Positions 18,843 to 27,829 of a stretch of 64,000 bases of DNA are shown one piece after another. The stretch's first letter is position 1. Every line of letters begins with the position of its first letter. Both the position numbers and the translations under genes were made by a program. The stretch is from a virus, in IMG/VR virus record IMGVR_UViG_3300009149_000025, positions 1-64,000 of that record; one strand, 5' to 3'. The notes under the pieces were generated by a model that saw nothing but the letters and a program-made list of their open reading frames with translations, was not told where the DNA came from and ran no database searches.

Positions 18843-18904
18843 TATTTAAAAATAAGATCAGAATTTATCTATCTTACTATATAAATAAAAACGGATAATT
18901 TTCA

Positions 18905-21900
18905 ATGGCAGTAGATAGAGAATTTGTAGAAAAATTAGATGCTTTTACCGAAGCATTAGGTGATGTCGTAAAAATCCTTAAATCGGATATAGATAAAAAC
19001 AATACTGATACTATAGATAAGGCTATGGATAGTATGCCTGATAAAATTATTCAAATATCTGAAGATTTAACATCAATTAAGAAAGATATGAAAAGTTTAA
19101 TATCATCAACAGGTGATATTAAAAAATCTATTGATGAAATCAAAAAAAGTAAGGAAACTGGGGTTTTTGGTAAAATATCTAATTCAGATAATAAGAAAAA
19201 AATTGTAGATGGTATATCTGTTATTGGTATGATAGCTGGTGGGGTGTTAGCTATGGGGTTAGCATTTAAGTTGATAGGCAAAGTAGATTTTTTATCTGTA
19301 ATAGCTTTATCTGCTGGTATGGTAGCAATGTCATATTCTTTCGTTATGATAACTAAGTCAATGAAAGACAATAAGTTAAAATCTGGAGATATTATGATGA
19401 CTTCTGCTATTTTACCCATAATGGCATTGGGGTTATTGGGTTCTGGGATGATAATGTCAAAGATGCCAACAATTGGATTAATGGAAGGTATTTCTATATT
19501 GGTTGTATCAATTGCTATGGGTGCGTCATTGTTTTTTATGACTAAGGCGTTGAAAGAATCTAAAATGAAGGGTAAACACACTTCACAATTTTTATTATTA
19601 CCAATTATTTTACCAGCTATAGCTCTTGGTTTGTTGGGTTCTGGGATGATATTATCAAAGATGCCAGTAATTGGATTAATGCAAAGTGTTTCGATATTAG
19701 TAGTATCGATAGCTATGGGTGCTTCGTTGTTTTTTATGTCTAAGGCTTTAAAAGAATCCAAAATGGAAGGTAAACATACATCACAATTTTTGTTATTACC
19801 AATAATATTACCAGCGATAGCTTTGGGTATAGTTGCATCATCATGGGTATTGCAATTAGTAAATGGAAATATAGATTTATTGGATGTTTTAAAAGCATCT
19901 TTGGCTGTTGGGATATCTGTGTTGGTTATGATGCCTACTATTTTATTAATTAATAAGTTCAAAGTAAGTACAAAAGACATTATAAAGGGAGGATTTTCGA
20001 TACTTACTTTATCTGGTATTGTGGCATTATCATCTATGGTATTATCAAAAGGTGATTATAGTGGTAATGTACCAGATTATCAATGGAGTTTAAAAGTTGG
20101 GTTATCTATGGTGGTATTTGGTGGTTCAGCAGTTTTACTTGGATTATTATCTAAGAATGCTTTGATACAAGGTATGATAGCTATGGCATTACTTGTTCCT
20201 ACTATATGGTTAGCTGATTGGATAATAAGTAAGGGAGATTATAGTAAATATCCATCTACTGATTGGTCGTTGGGTGTTGGGTTAAGTATGTTGATATTTG
20301 GTGCGGCTACTGCGGCTTTAGGTTTTATTGCGATTAGTGGATTAGGTGCTGGTGCGTTAGCATTAGGTTTAATTGCGGTTATTGGGATAGCTGCATTGAT
20401 GGTGGAAGTAGATAAATTATTATCCCCTAGAGGTTGGAATAAATTTCCAAAACTTGATTGGTCAAAAGGTGTGGGTCAAGCGTTATTGGTTTTTGGTACT
20501 GCTACTGTGGTTTTAGGTGCATTTGCACTTGCTACATTTGGATTTGGTGTGTCCGCTGGATTATCCGCTGTTAATGATATTGCTCAAACAATGGTTGATG
20601 TTGATAAAAAATTATCAGAAGGTAATTGGGGATCATTTCCACCTATGAAGTGGAGTGAATCGGTTGGTTTATCACTTATGAGTTTTACAAAGGCGATTGC
20701 TAATAATTCACCTGGTTTGTTGGATAAATTTGGGGATTGGTTATTTGGAACAAGTCAAGGTGAAAATCCATTATTATCTGTTGCAAAATCAATGAAATCT
20801 GTTGCAGAAGAATTAAATTGGGAAGGTTGGGCAAATGCTAAGTATCCAGATGTTAAATGGGCAGCTGGCGTCGGTGCGTCGTTAATAGCTTTTTCAGCGA
20901 TGGAAGTTGGTGCTGGGGTAGGAAAAGCAATTAGTGGTTTATTGAGTAAAATAGGTGGTGGTTCAGGTAGTCCTTTAGAAGATTTAGCAGGAAGTATGGT
21001 AGCTATTGCTAAAAAAATGAATGACCCAATTTGGGATAAAGTCAATAAATCTGGTGGATACCCATCGGAAGAATGGGCAACTGGTGTTAGTATGGCATTG
21101 GGTGCTTTTTCAAATATAATGAACACATTAGATGATATTGGTGTTGATAATGATGAATTTGGAGAAGAAGCAATTTTGATTATATCTGGATTAAAACGAG
21201 TTGCTATTTATATGAATCAAGATTGGGGAAAACCTAATGACGATATAAATAAATGGGCTGAAGGGTTATATTTAGTTGTTGAAAATCTTGTAAAAACATT
21301 GAATTACATAGATGATGCGACATACGAAGCAGATGATAGAATAGGTTTAGTTAGTATGTTTAATAGTATGTCATTAGTAAATGAAAAATTAAATGTATCA
21401 TGGAATGATTTACCAAGTGACTGGTCTAAAAATTTATTCCCAATAGTTCAGAATCTTGTAAAATCTTTAGATTATATTGACGCGGCAACATACGATGCAG
21501 ATGATAGAATAGGTTTAGTTAGTATGTTTGAAAGTGTAAGATTAGTAAATGAAGAATTAAAGATATCAAAATGGAATAGTTTACCAATTGCTTGGTCTAA
21601 AGATATATTTCCAATAGTTAAAAATTTAGTAAAATCTTTAGATTTTATTGATATGGCGACTTATGATACATTTGATAGAACAAGTTTAGTTAATTTATTT
21701 TCTACTATAAATGATATTAATGAAACACTTGGTGAAAATAATAAATGGAACACAATTGATGGTGATTGGTTATCATCAATGAAATTGGTGGTAGACACTA
21801 TTCTATCTATATCTCCTGAATTATTATCTAATACAAATGATATAGTTAAATCATTTGAAAAATTATCAGAAATAAGTGATGCTTCGGATAATTTTAAAGT

Positions 21901-22315
21901 GTTGGCTGATTCAATCAAGTACGTTGCAGAAGCTTTAAAAGATGTTAATACAGATGTATTGGACAATTTATCTAAGTTTTCAGGGAGTATGTTGGTGTTG
22001 TCATTGGTTGATGAATCAAAATTAAACGAATTTATAGATGTTATTGATGATAGAAAAGATGTTTTAAAGGATATAATATCACTTGGTCAAATGGGTGAAG
22101 GTGGATATGAAAATATCAAGTCTACGACTACACAAATTATTACTAAAACAGATAAAGAAGAACAAAAACAAAGAGAAGAAAAATTTAATGAATTAATAAC
22201 AGAAATAAAATCATTAAAACAAGTATTATTATCAATTGATGGAAATACAGATTTATCTAAAACTATAAATTCACCAAATAGATTAAAAACATTTGTTCCA
22301 GATTCATTACAATAA
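18905..22315 (+). CDS. Tape measure protein
   Basis: 1136 aa. A helical, charged N-terminus (residues 1-105) is followed by ~250 residues of hydrophobic membrane-like helices and then by at least six ~70-residue repeats containing W-S/A-x-G-V-G/S. Three further repeats of the YDADDRIGLVSMFESVRLVN type follow, and the C-terminus is a coiled coil (KEEQKQREEKFNELITEIKS). Length, internal repeats, central hydrophobic segments and helical ends are typical of a tail-length ruler that is ejected into the envelope. The long minus-strand frames across it are shadows. Confidence 0.8.
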   Translation: MAVDREFVEKLDAFTEALGDVVKILKSDIDKNNTDTIDKAMDSMPDKIIQISEDLTSIKKDMKSLISSTGDIKKSIDEIKKSKETGVFGKISNSDNKKKIVDGISVIGMIAGGVLAMGLAFKLIGKVDFLSVIALSAGMVAMSYSFVMITKSMKDNKLKSGDIMMTSAILPIMALGLLGSGMIMSKMPTIGLMEGISILVVSIAMGASLFFMTKALKESKMKGKHTSQFLLLPIILPAIALGLLGSGMILSKMPVIGLMQSVSILVVSIAMGASLFFMSKALKESKMEGKHTSQFLLLPIILPAIALGIVASSWVLQLVNGNIDLLDVLKASLAVGISVLVMMPTILLINKFKVSTKDIIKGGFSILTLSGIVALSSMVLSKGDYSGNVPDYQWSLKVGLSMVVFGGSAVLLGLLSKNALIQGMIAMALLVPTIWLADWIISKGDYSKYPSTDWSLGVGLSMLIFGAATAALGFIAISGLGAGALALGLIAVIGIAALMVEVDKLLSPRGWNKFPKLDWSKGVGQALLVFGTATVVLGAFALATFGFGVSAGLSAVNDIAQTMVDVDKKLSEGNWGSFPPMKWSESVGLSLMSFTKAIANNSPGLLDKFGDWLFGTSQGENPLLSVAKSMKSVAEELNWEGWANAKYPDVKWAAGVGASLIAFSAMEVGAGVGKAISGLLSKIGGGSGSPLEDLAGSMVAIAKKMNDPIWDKVNKSGGYPSEEWATGVSMALGAFSNIMNTLDDIGVDNDEFGEEAILIISGLKRVAIYMNQDWGKPNDDINKWAEGLYLVVENLVKTLNYIDDATYEADDRIGLVSMFNSMSLVNEKLNVSWNDLPSDWSKNLFPIVQNLVKSLDYIDAATYDADDRIGLVSMFESVRLVNEELKISKWNSLPIAWSKDIFPIVKNLVKSLDFIDMATYDTFDRTSLVNLFSTINDINETLGENNKWNTIDGDWLSSMKLVVDTILSISPELLSNTNDIVKSFEKLSEISDASDNFKVLADSIKYVAEALKDVNTDVLDNLSKFSGSMLVLSLVDESKLNEFIDVIDDRKDVLKDIISLGQMGEGGYENIKSTTTQIITKTDKEEQKQREEKFNELITEIKSLKQVLLSIDGNTDLSKTINSPNRLKTFVPDSLQ
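19424..19819 (+). repeat. Tandem 198-bp coding repeat in tape measure gene
   Basis: Two adjacent 66-codon units (19424-19621 and 19622-19819) encode nearly identical chains beginning ALGLLGSGMI and ending LLLPIILPAI; a third copy starts at 19820 but diverges at once. This suggests a recent in-frame duplication that would lengthen the ruler. Confidence 0.85.
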
Positions 22316-22347
22316 ATTAGTCAATTTATTAAACAAATTTCTAATTC

Positions 22348-22366
22348 TTGATATATATTAAAAAAA
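22348..22366 (+). promoter_or_regulatory. Phage-type promoter candidate
   Basis: TTGATATATATTAAAAAAA ends 9 nt before the ATG at 22376 and fits the recurrent element. Confidence 0.45.
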
Positions 22367-22375
22367 GTATTTTTT

Positions 22376-22867
22376 ATGTTTAAGTCCATATTGAACTATA
22401 TTAGATATAGGAAGTTAATTGATCTTAATAGAGAAGAATTAGAAAAAGATTTTGATATTAAAGTAGATAAGATCTATCGTTTAGGAACAAGAGTATCATT
22501 ACCTGAAAATAAGTATACTGTTTTAAAGGAATATAAAAATTCCGAATTAGACATTTACAAAAATCTTGACGAAGAAGTTAAAAGAACAATTACTAGATTG
22601 GATAGATATTTCATGCAAAAGAATCTTGTTGAATATGTTGGAATATTTAATGTAGATAGAGTTGATGTGAATTTGGTAATTGTAATATTATCTTATAGGT
22701 TGTTTAATGTGGTTAAAGTGATAAATGGTAATAGGATATTTTCTATATTTTCTTTTTTAGGATTATCCATTGGTTTTTGGGATGTGTGGTATATGATTCC
22801 ATTTGGTGTTATGTTAATTTTATCATTATTATTAAATCTCGTATTATTTAAAAAACTTTTCGTATAA
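22376..22867 (+). CDS. Membrane protein, two C-terminal TM segments
   Basis: 163 aa. A charged ~95-residue N-terminal region is followed by hydrophobic stretches VNLVIVILSYRLFNVV, FSIFSFLGLSIGFW and YMIPFGVMLILSLLLNLVLF. No enzymatic motif was recognised. A membrane role during infection is inferred. It lies in the structural region but has its own upstream promoter-like element. Confidence 0.55.
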   Translation: MFKSILNYIRYRKLIDLNREELEKDFDIKVDKIYRLGTRVSLPENKYTVLKEYKNSELDIYKNLDEEVKRTITRLDRYFMQKNLVEYVGIFNVDRVDVNLVIVILSYRLFNVVKVINGNRIFSIFSFLGLSIGFWDVWYMIPFGVMLILSLLLNLVLFKKLFV

Positions 22868-22905
22868 GATATTGTATATAGTATAAATAAATAAAATTAA
22901 ATAAA

Positions 22906-23334
22906 ATGGCAAAAGAAGATTTTTTGGAATTAGAAGGAGATATTGTAGAATTTATAAAGGATGTAGAAAAAGATTTTAATCTACCACTTGATATAACATT
23001 TAAGTATGTTGCAAATGTTAAACAGAAACAATTAATCAAATTTACTAAAATTCCTGATATGTATGCTTGTGACACAGCATTAAATTCAGATATTATGGTA
23101 GTGGTGAATGATGAATATTATGATAATTTTGATGATGAAACAAAAAAGATATTAATTGAAAAGGAATATGATAGAATTGATTTTAATTATGAAAAAGGAA
23201 CAATTAAAGTCATTAATCCAAAGATTAATGTGAATAGTGGATTTGTTGATAAACACACTTGGGAAACAGTATCAGATGCTCTTAAATTAGAAGAAGAGTA
23301 TGAACAACAAAGAAAAGATAAAGAAAATAAATAA
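22906..23334 (+). CDS. Unknown protein, distant phage-metallopeptidase-like layout
   Basis: 142 aa. The arrangement of MVVVNDEYYDNFDDETKKIL, then IEKEYDRIDFNYEKGTI resembles small phage proteins annotated as putative metallopeptidases, but the zinc-binding H-E-x-x-H is replaced by I-E-K-E-Y, so activity is unlikely if the relationship is real. The C-terminus is a charged helix. The resemblance is weak. Confidence 0.4.
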   Translation: MAKEDFLELEGDIVEFIKDVEKDFNLPLDITFKYVANVKQKQLIKFTKIPDMYACDTALNSDIMVVVNDEYYDNFDDETKKILIEKEYDRIDFNYEKGTIKVINPKINVNSGFVDKHTWETVSDALKLEEEYEQQRKDKENK

Positions 23335-23340
23335 AAAACT

Positions 23341-23559
23341 ATGAGTATAGAAATATTGAATGAATATAACAATTACCGACTAGATGAGTTTGTGATGTGT
23401 AAGAAAAGTATTGGTAGCTGGAATGAAGGTTCTACCTATAAAATTACTGAAATCAAAAAATTGATAAATCGTGAACGACATGTGGAAGTAAGAATTTCAT
23501 TAGAAGGTGTCTATTGTGGTAATATGAATGAAGAATATTTTTATTCACTAAAAAAGTAA
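23341..23559 (+). CDS. Small unknown protein
   Basis: 72 aa, ATG 7 nt after the previous stop. VMCKKSIGSWNEGSTYKITEI looks like a small SH3-type beta barrel (a K-x-G-x-Y-x-I pattern often seen in phage accessory proteins). No function can be assigned. Confidence 0.5.
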   Translation: MSIEILNEYNNYRLDEFVMCKKSIGSWNEGSTYKITEIKKLINRERHVEVRISLEGVYCGNMNEEYFYSLKK

Positions 23560-23575
23560 AAAATAATAATTAATT

Positions 23576-24445
23576 ATGAATAAAGATGGAATTTCTGCAG
23601 AAGAAATGAAAGAATTGGTAATTGAGGATTCACAAGGCGAATTTGATATTGATAATACAGATTATGAAATTACAACATCTGATGATGTTTTTGATTTTGA
23701 TTTTGATTCTGATAAAGAATTCGATATCGAAACTGCATTCGATTTTGTTAAACATTCTTCTAAACCTAAAGAAACTAAGGAATTAGTAGAAAAAAAGGAA
23801 GCTGATAATGTTGTTAAATCAACGGCAGAAACATTTCTAAGTCCAGAATATGTAGAATTGATGGATAATGGATATGCTAAGTTACTTGCAATTTTGAAAA
23901 AATATGAGGTGAATTCAGATTATGTTAAAAGTATGTCAGAAGCTGATAAAGATAAAATCTATATCATTGCTGAACATCTTTTTAACGAATATCAAAAGAA
24001 TTTGAATAAAATGGATTTCAATTTTGAATTAACTCAAGATGAATGGAAATTCATGATAGATGTTCTAAAACATAAATTAGAATATGATCAGAATGAAATT
24101 TTTCAAATGGAAGAAGTTAGGAAAGAATATTTAGATGGAGCAGAAGAAATTCAAAAATCTATGCCGAAAGATGTAGAAGAAATTCCAACTATCATTAATG
24201 TTAATAACATAATCATTCTTTACCACTTAATTTCTAAGTATAAAGTGAAAGGTATAAATAAACAACATTATGCATTCCTAACACTTTTAACTAAAATTGG
24301 TGAAAGAATTAAACTATTTAATGCTTATACTGTATGGGTTCAACGTTTAAGTGAAGATTTCCAATTATGGGGTGGAAGCTTATCAGTTGATGATAGTGTG
24401 GTAAATGGTAGTGTAATTCAACCAGAAAATCCTACTGATGGATAA
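23576..24445 (+). CDS. Helical acidic protein, unknown
   Basis: 289 aa. The N-terminal ~60 residues are acidic-aromatic (DDVFDFDFDSDKEFDIETAF), like the acidic stretches after the leader in other proteins here. Residues ~90-270 are predominantly helical. The stop overlaps the next start by one base (TAATG). Its position upstream of portal-like and capsid-like fragments suggests an assembly role, but this is inference. Confidence 0.5.
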   Translation: MNKDGISAEEMKELVIEDSQGEFDIDNTDYEITTSDDVFDFDFDSDKEFDIETAFDFVKHSSKPKETKELVEKKEADNVVKSTAETFLSPEYVELMDNGYAKLLAILKKYEVNSDYVKSMSEADKDKIYIIAEHLFNEYQKNLNKMDFNFELTQDEWKFMIDVLKHKLEYDQNEIFQMEEVRKEYLDGAEEIQKSMPKDVEEIPTIINVNNIIILYHLISKYKVKGINKQHYAFLTLLTKIGERIKLFNAYTVWVQRLSEDFQLWGGSLSVDDSVVNGSVIQPENPTDG

Positions 24446-24633
24446 TGAACAATATTGATTCATATGTTTCAATAATTGATGAATTGAAAAGGGTGTATTG
24501 GAACGGAAGAACTCATACACCTTTTCTTTTACCAATTGAAATGAAAATTTGTGCTCAATCAATTGGATTAGAATTGGTAAGTGTAAAACCAATGAAATCA
24601 CCTAATTATAAAATAAATTACAACTATGGATAA
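24445..24633 (+). CDS. Small unknown protein
   Basis: 62 aa, overlapping the preceding gene by 1 nt and the next by 8 nt, so it is translationally coupled on both sides. It contains one helix (SYVSIIDELKRVYW) and a short strand pair. No motif was recognised. Confidence 0.5.
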   Translation: MNNIDSYVSIIDELKRVYWNGRTHTPFLLPIEMKICAQSIGLELVSVKPMKSPNYKINYNYG

Positions 24634-25138
24634 TGAAAAAGTAAAAGAAATTCCTTATATGGATAAATCATATAATGAAAAAAGAAAAATTTTAAGAAGA
24701 CAACATTTTATATCAAAAGATATTTTTGAATTAACAAACCAAGTGTTATACAAAGTTCTTAAAAAAATTAAACCTAATAAATTTGTAGATTATAAAGAAG
24801 TAATAAAACATATACTTGTTGATGGGTATGTTGCATATGAAAAAATTTACGATGATAATGATAAAGTAATAGCATTAAATCCAATTGATCCGATATCATT
24901 GGTATTATCAGTGGAAAAAGATGGACAAATTTTGTGGCATCAAAACAAAGGAACACCTTTTGCAAGAATTTTATACGATTCACAGGTATTGTATGTTAAA
25001 TCTGGATTAGAATCGTATACATCTTTAGTCGAATTATGTTATATAAAAATGATAGATAAGGATAGTAAATATTCTTTGAAATATTGTGTAGATAGTGTGG
25101 TTGATTCTTATAATGAAAGTTTTTTAAAAATAAAATAA
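24626..25138 (+). CDS. Portal-like short protein (gp20-type segment)
   Basis: 170 aa. VIKHILVDGYVAYEKIYDDN, then ALNPIDPISLVLSV and SQVLYVKSGLESYTSLVEL reproduce the order of the T4 gp20 region (DG-x-x-Y/F-x-K-I, x-D-P-x-x-I, I-x-Y-V-x-S-G-L). T4-type portals exceed 500 residues, so this is either a fragment, a split portal part or a diverged accessory protein. No frameshift remnants were noticed after it. The resemblance rests on pattern only. Confidence 0.45.
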   Translation: MDNEKVKEIPYMDKSYNEKRKILRRQHFISKDIFELTNQVLYKVLKKIKPNKFVDYKEVIKHILVDGYVAYEKIYDDNDKVIALNPIDPISLVLSVEKDGQILWHQNKGTPFARILYDSQVLYVKSGLESYTSLVELCYIKMIDKDSKYSLKYCVDSVVDSYNESFLKIK

Positions 25139-25146
25139 AATAAAAT

Positions 25147-25848
25147 ATGAAAGATGAAGACAATTTTCCATTTGATGAATGGGATGATGAAGAATTTGAA
25201 GAAACAAATGAAAATTTAGAATTTATTTGTAAGAGAGAAATACCTACACCAGTTTGTAGTATTATGTATGTGGATTTTCGTTATAATGAACCACAAGAAG
25301 AAACTATTGTAGATTTAGATAACCCTTTAACAAGAGAAAACGAAACTATGGGTCAAGTAATAGTACCTGAAGTTTTTAGTAAAAATGTTGAATTGAGTGA
25401 AGATTTTATTTCGGAAGATGATGTAAAAGAAAAAGCTATAGAAAAAATCATAGAATTATCTGAAAGGAATTTTAATGGTAATAATGCTGAATTATATGAA
25501 AAATTTAAATTTAAATTTTCAGATTTTCCAGAAAATACTAGTAGAAAGTTAATGTCAAAAATATTTACTGGTAGTAGTGCAATTGCAGTTAATGGTAGAA
25601 TTGGTCCTGCTCAATATATGATAATTTCTGAGGAAATTTATAACGAACATGGATTATCTGATATATCTGGAACAATTACACCGATTTTTTACGATACTAA
25701 AGATATATATCTTTTTAGAAAAAATACTATGGATCAACCAGGTTTAGTTTATATAACAAATAATGATAAATATTCCTTAGTGGATATTGGATTTTATCCA
25801 GAAAAACAATTTTTAAAAATAAAATTAGAAAGAGAAAATGAAGAGTAA
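25147..25848 (+). CDS. Unknown protein, C-terminus with faint gp23-like pattern
   Basis: 233 aa. The N-terminus is acidic (FPFDEWDDEEFEE). The C-terminal half reads NGRIGPAQYMIISEEIYNEH followed by TPIFYDTKDIYLFRK and GFYPEKQFLKIKL, which is faintly like the R-R-G-x-G-N-F-I-V-x-S-P and V-D-P-Y segments of T4-type major capsid proteins, but it is far shorter. It could be a capsid-derived accessory protein. It overlaps dut by 11 nt. Confidence 0.35.
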   Translation: MKDEDNFPFDEWDDEEFEETNENLEFICKREIPTPVCSIMYVDFRYNEPQEETIVDLDNPLTRENETMGQVIVPEVFSKNVELSEDFISEDDVKEKAIEKIIELSERNFNGNNAELYEKFKFKFSDFPENTSRKLMSKIFTGSSAIAVNGRIGPAQYMIISEEIYNEHGLSDISGTITPIFYDTKDIYLFRKNTMDQPGLVYITNNDKYSLVDIGFYPEKQFLKIKLERENEE

Positions 25849-26320
25849 AATTTATGTTAAATTACACAACAAAAATTGCGAATTGGTTTCATTCGGTAAT
25901 TGGATTGATTTAAGATCATCTGAAACAGTGTCGCTTAAAAAATTTGAATTTAAATTAATAGATTTAGGTGTTTCTATGAAATTACCAAAATATTTTCAAG
26001 GAAATATTGTACCAAGATCAGGTACTTATAAAAATTTCAAACTTATACAAACAAACCATTATGGTGTAGTCGATGGACTAACAAAAACTGAATCTGGGTA
26101 TTCTGGTAATGATGATAAATGGAAATTTGCAGCATTGTCAATGGATGATACTATTATCAATGAGGGTGATAGAATTTGTCAATTTGAAATTAAACCAACA
26201 ATGTTTGCACCATTTTTAGTAAAACTTAAATGGTTATTTTCAAATGGAATTAAAATTATTTATGTTGATGAATTAAATTCCAATAATAGGGGTGGTTTTG
26301 GAACTACAGGAAAAAAGTGA
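25838..26320 (+). CDS. dut: dUTP diphosphatase (trimeric dUTPase)
   Basis: 160 aa with the family motifs in order: IDLGVSMKLP (motif 1 region), VPRSGT (motif 2, usually PRSS/PRSG), GVVDGLTKTESGYSGN (motif 3 with the catalytic Asp and Tyr), EGDRICQFE (motif 4) and GGFGTTG at the C-terminus (motif 5). It hydrolyses dUTP to dUMP and pyrophosphate, keeping uracil out of phage DNA. A strong terminator follows immediately. Confidence 0.93.
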   Translation: MKSKIYVKLHNKNCELVSFGNWIDLRSSETVSLKKFEFKLIDLGVSMKLPKYFQGNIVPRSGTYKNFKLIQTNHYGVVDGLTKTESGYSGNDDKWKFAALSMDDTIINEGDRICQFEIKPTMFAPFLVKLKWLFSNGIKIIYVDELNSNNRGGFGTTGKK

Positions 26321-26321
26321 G

Positions 26322-26350
26322 AAAGGGTGGTTTTAACCACCTTTTTTGTT
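26322..26350 (+). terminator. Rho-independent terminator after dut
   Basis: Stem GGTGGTT / AACCACC with a 2-nt loop, extended by A/T pairs and followed by CTTTTTTG on the plus strand, directly after the dut stop at 26320. Confidence 0.85.
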
Positions 26351-26356
26351 TTAATA

Positions 26357-26370
26357 TTTTTATATATAAG
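26357..26370 (+). promoter_or_regulatory. Phage-type promoter candidate
   Basis: TTTTTATATATAAG ends 2 nt before the ATG at 26373. It is a good match to the recurrent motif and follows a terminator, marking the start of a new unit. Confidence 0.5.
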
Positions 26371-26372
26371 TT

Positions 26373-26876
26373 ATGGAATTTTTACCACATAAAGGTTATG
26401 ATATAAATGATATTACAAATATTGTCACACCAAATGCTAAATTTAAATCTATTTATATGGGTGTGGAAGGTGGTGATGTTAAAGATATATTAGATAAATT
26501 AAATCCTCAATTCGAAAAATCAAATCCATTTGATGGTGTATTCACATTATTTACAGAAAATTTACCCAAATCTTTTATTCAAAAAGGTATAAGATTTTTT
26601 CTATTTAATGAAAATTTAGTAGGCAATGGAAGACAGATTGTGAAAGCATATAGTAATAACGGTGAATATATCACTAAATATAAAGTGAAAATCAATAGTA
26701 TAGATTTGGATGAAAAACAAGAAATACCATATAAAACAACTTCAGGGATACCAATTGGTCCATCTTTACTCGAAACAGTTAAAACTGAAAAATTTCAAAG
26801 AATAATAAATTCTACAAGTAAATTTGTTAGATTTAATGAGTTTAACACAGATATTGACTTTCAAGAAATAATTTAA
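26373..26876 (+). CDS. Unknown protein
   Basis: 167 aa, single-gene unit between a terminator/promoter pair and a convergent operon (4-nt overlap with the minus gene at 26873). Strand-rich with a C-terminal RFNEFNTD segment. No motif I recognise. Confidence 0.5.
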   Translation: MEFLPHKGYDINDITNIVTPNAKFKSIYMGVEGGDVKDILDKLNPQFEKSNPFDGVFTLFTENLPKSFIQKGIRFFLFNENLVGNGRQIVKAYSNNGEYITKYKVKINSIDLDEKQEIPYKTTSGIPIGPSLLETVKTEKFQRIINSTSKFVRFNEFNTDIDFQEII

Positions 26877-27214
26877 CTTTTTTCCATCTCAAAGAATTTC
26901 TTCAATTTTTCTATGTGACGACAATCATTATCAGAATTGAATTTATCACAATCACAATATAGTTCGGTATGATTTATTATCTTCATTTTATGCATCTTAG
27001 TATCTTTAAAGATGATATTTTTAACAGAAGATCTATCATTGTTTTTAGTTTTTGATTTATACCAAACCATTATTAAATCTTTTTCGGTTATATCATTGTT
27101 TAAAACATGATACATTATATAATCAATGATAGCATATCTTTCATCATGATTATTAGTAGTTATTGTGGGTTTATGTCTTATCTTTTTTGGTAATTCTCTT
27201 AATATATTAATCAT
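26873..27214 (-). CDS. SWIM-type zinc-finger-like small protein
   Basis: 113 aa. The C-terminus, CDCDKFNSDNDCRHIEKL, fits C-x-C-x(n)-C-x-H, the SWIM zinc-finger spacing used in DNA- or protein-binding. The N-terminal ~70 residues are helical and basic. It overlaps the upstream SLOG gene by 8 nt and is therefore in the same leftward operon. Its partner is unknown. Confidence 0.55.
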   Translation of the reverse strand: MINILRELPKKIRHKPTITTNNHDERYAIIDYIMYHVLNNDITEKDLIMVWYKSKTKNNDRSSVKNIIFKDTKMHKMKIINHTELYCDCDKFNSDNDCRHIEKLKKFFEMEKS

Positions 27215-27785
27215 CGTTGAAAGTTTTCTTGTAAATTGATTTTATTGCGTTTATACCATTTTGATTTAATTCCCTTGTTCCAACACCTGCGAAATTTTTA
27301 GATAATGTAGGTTCTTCTATTTCAATAAATTCATTGTCCCATTTAAACCAATTGTTTTTATCTTGATCAAATACATAAACAGGTTTATCTGATTCAATTC
27401 CCATCATAACAGCATAACCAGTTCCACCATCAACTACATCAATATCAGATTTATTTACATATTTTTTACCTTTTTCACCAGGTTTTAATATATTACCAAT
27501 AGCAAATATAGCATCAGCGTTTTTAACCTGAAACCAATTTCTCGATAATAATCTTCTTACATATTGTGATGATTTTTCTACATATTTACCCATTTTGGCA
27601 GCAGAAATAAGAACCATTTCCCACCCTTCATGTAATTCTTCATCTGTTAATATTTCTCTATTGGGGGATAAACTTCTATGTTTATCAAATGAAAAAGCTA
27701 CGGTTTGAACATTATATTTTTTTCCAATTATTTCCCATCCCATATCGGCACCTCTTGCACCTCCACTAAAATTATAATAATTCAT
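27207..27785 (-). CDS. SLOG/LOG-family Rossmann-like protein
   Basis: 192 aa. FSGGARGADMGWEIIGKKY at the N-terminus, NADAIFAIG mid-protein and VVDGGTGYAVMMGIE later are the three glycine-rich loops of the SLOG (DprA/LOG-like) nucleotide-binding superfamily. SLOG proteins bind or process nucleotides and nucleotide-derived ligands, and occur in DNA uptake and immune signalling systems. The exact ligand here cannot be read from sequence. Neighbours are a zinc-finger-like gene and an NMP-kinase-like gene. Confidence 0.7.
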   Translation of the reverse strand: MNYYNFSGGARGADMGWEIIGKKYNVQTVAFSFDKHRSLSPNREILTDEELHEGWEMVLISAAKMGKYVEKSSQYVRRLLSRNWFQVKNADAIFAIGNILKPGEKGKKYVNKSDIDVVDGGTGYAVMMGIESDKPVYVFDQDKNNWFKWDNEFIEIEEPTLSKNFAGVGTRELNQNGINAIKSIYKKTFNDD

Positions 27786-27829
27786 ATTTTTTTATTTTAA
27801 ATATAATTAAAATTTGATTAATAAAAAAA

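Noticed and set aside
19051-19980. 309-aa minus-strand ORF
   Set aside because: Antisense shadow of the tape measure gene, with low-complexity Ile/Asn composition and no start context.
20755-21126. 123-aa minus ORF in the tape measure region
   Set aside because: Antisense frame created by repeated W-x-x-G-V codons; no RBS or neighbours.
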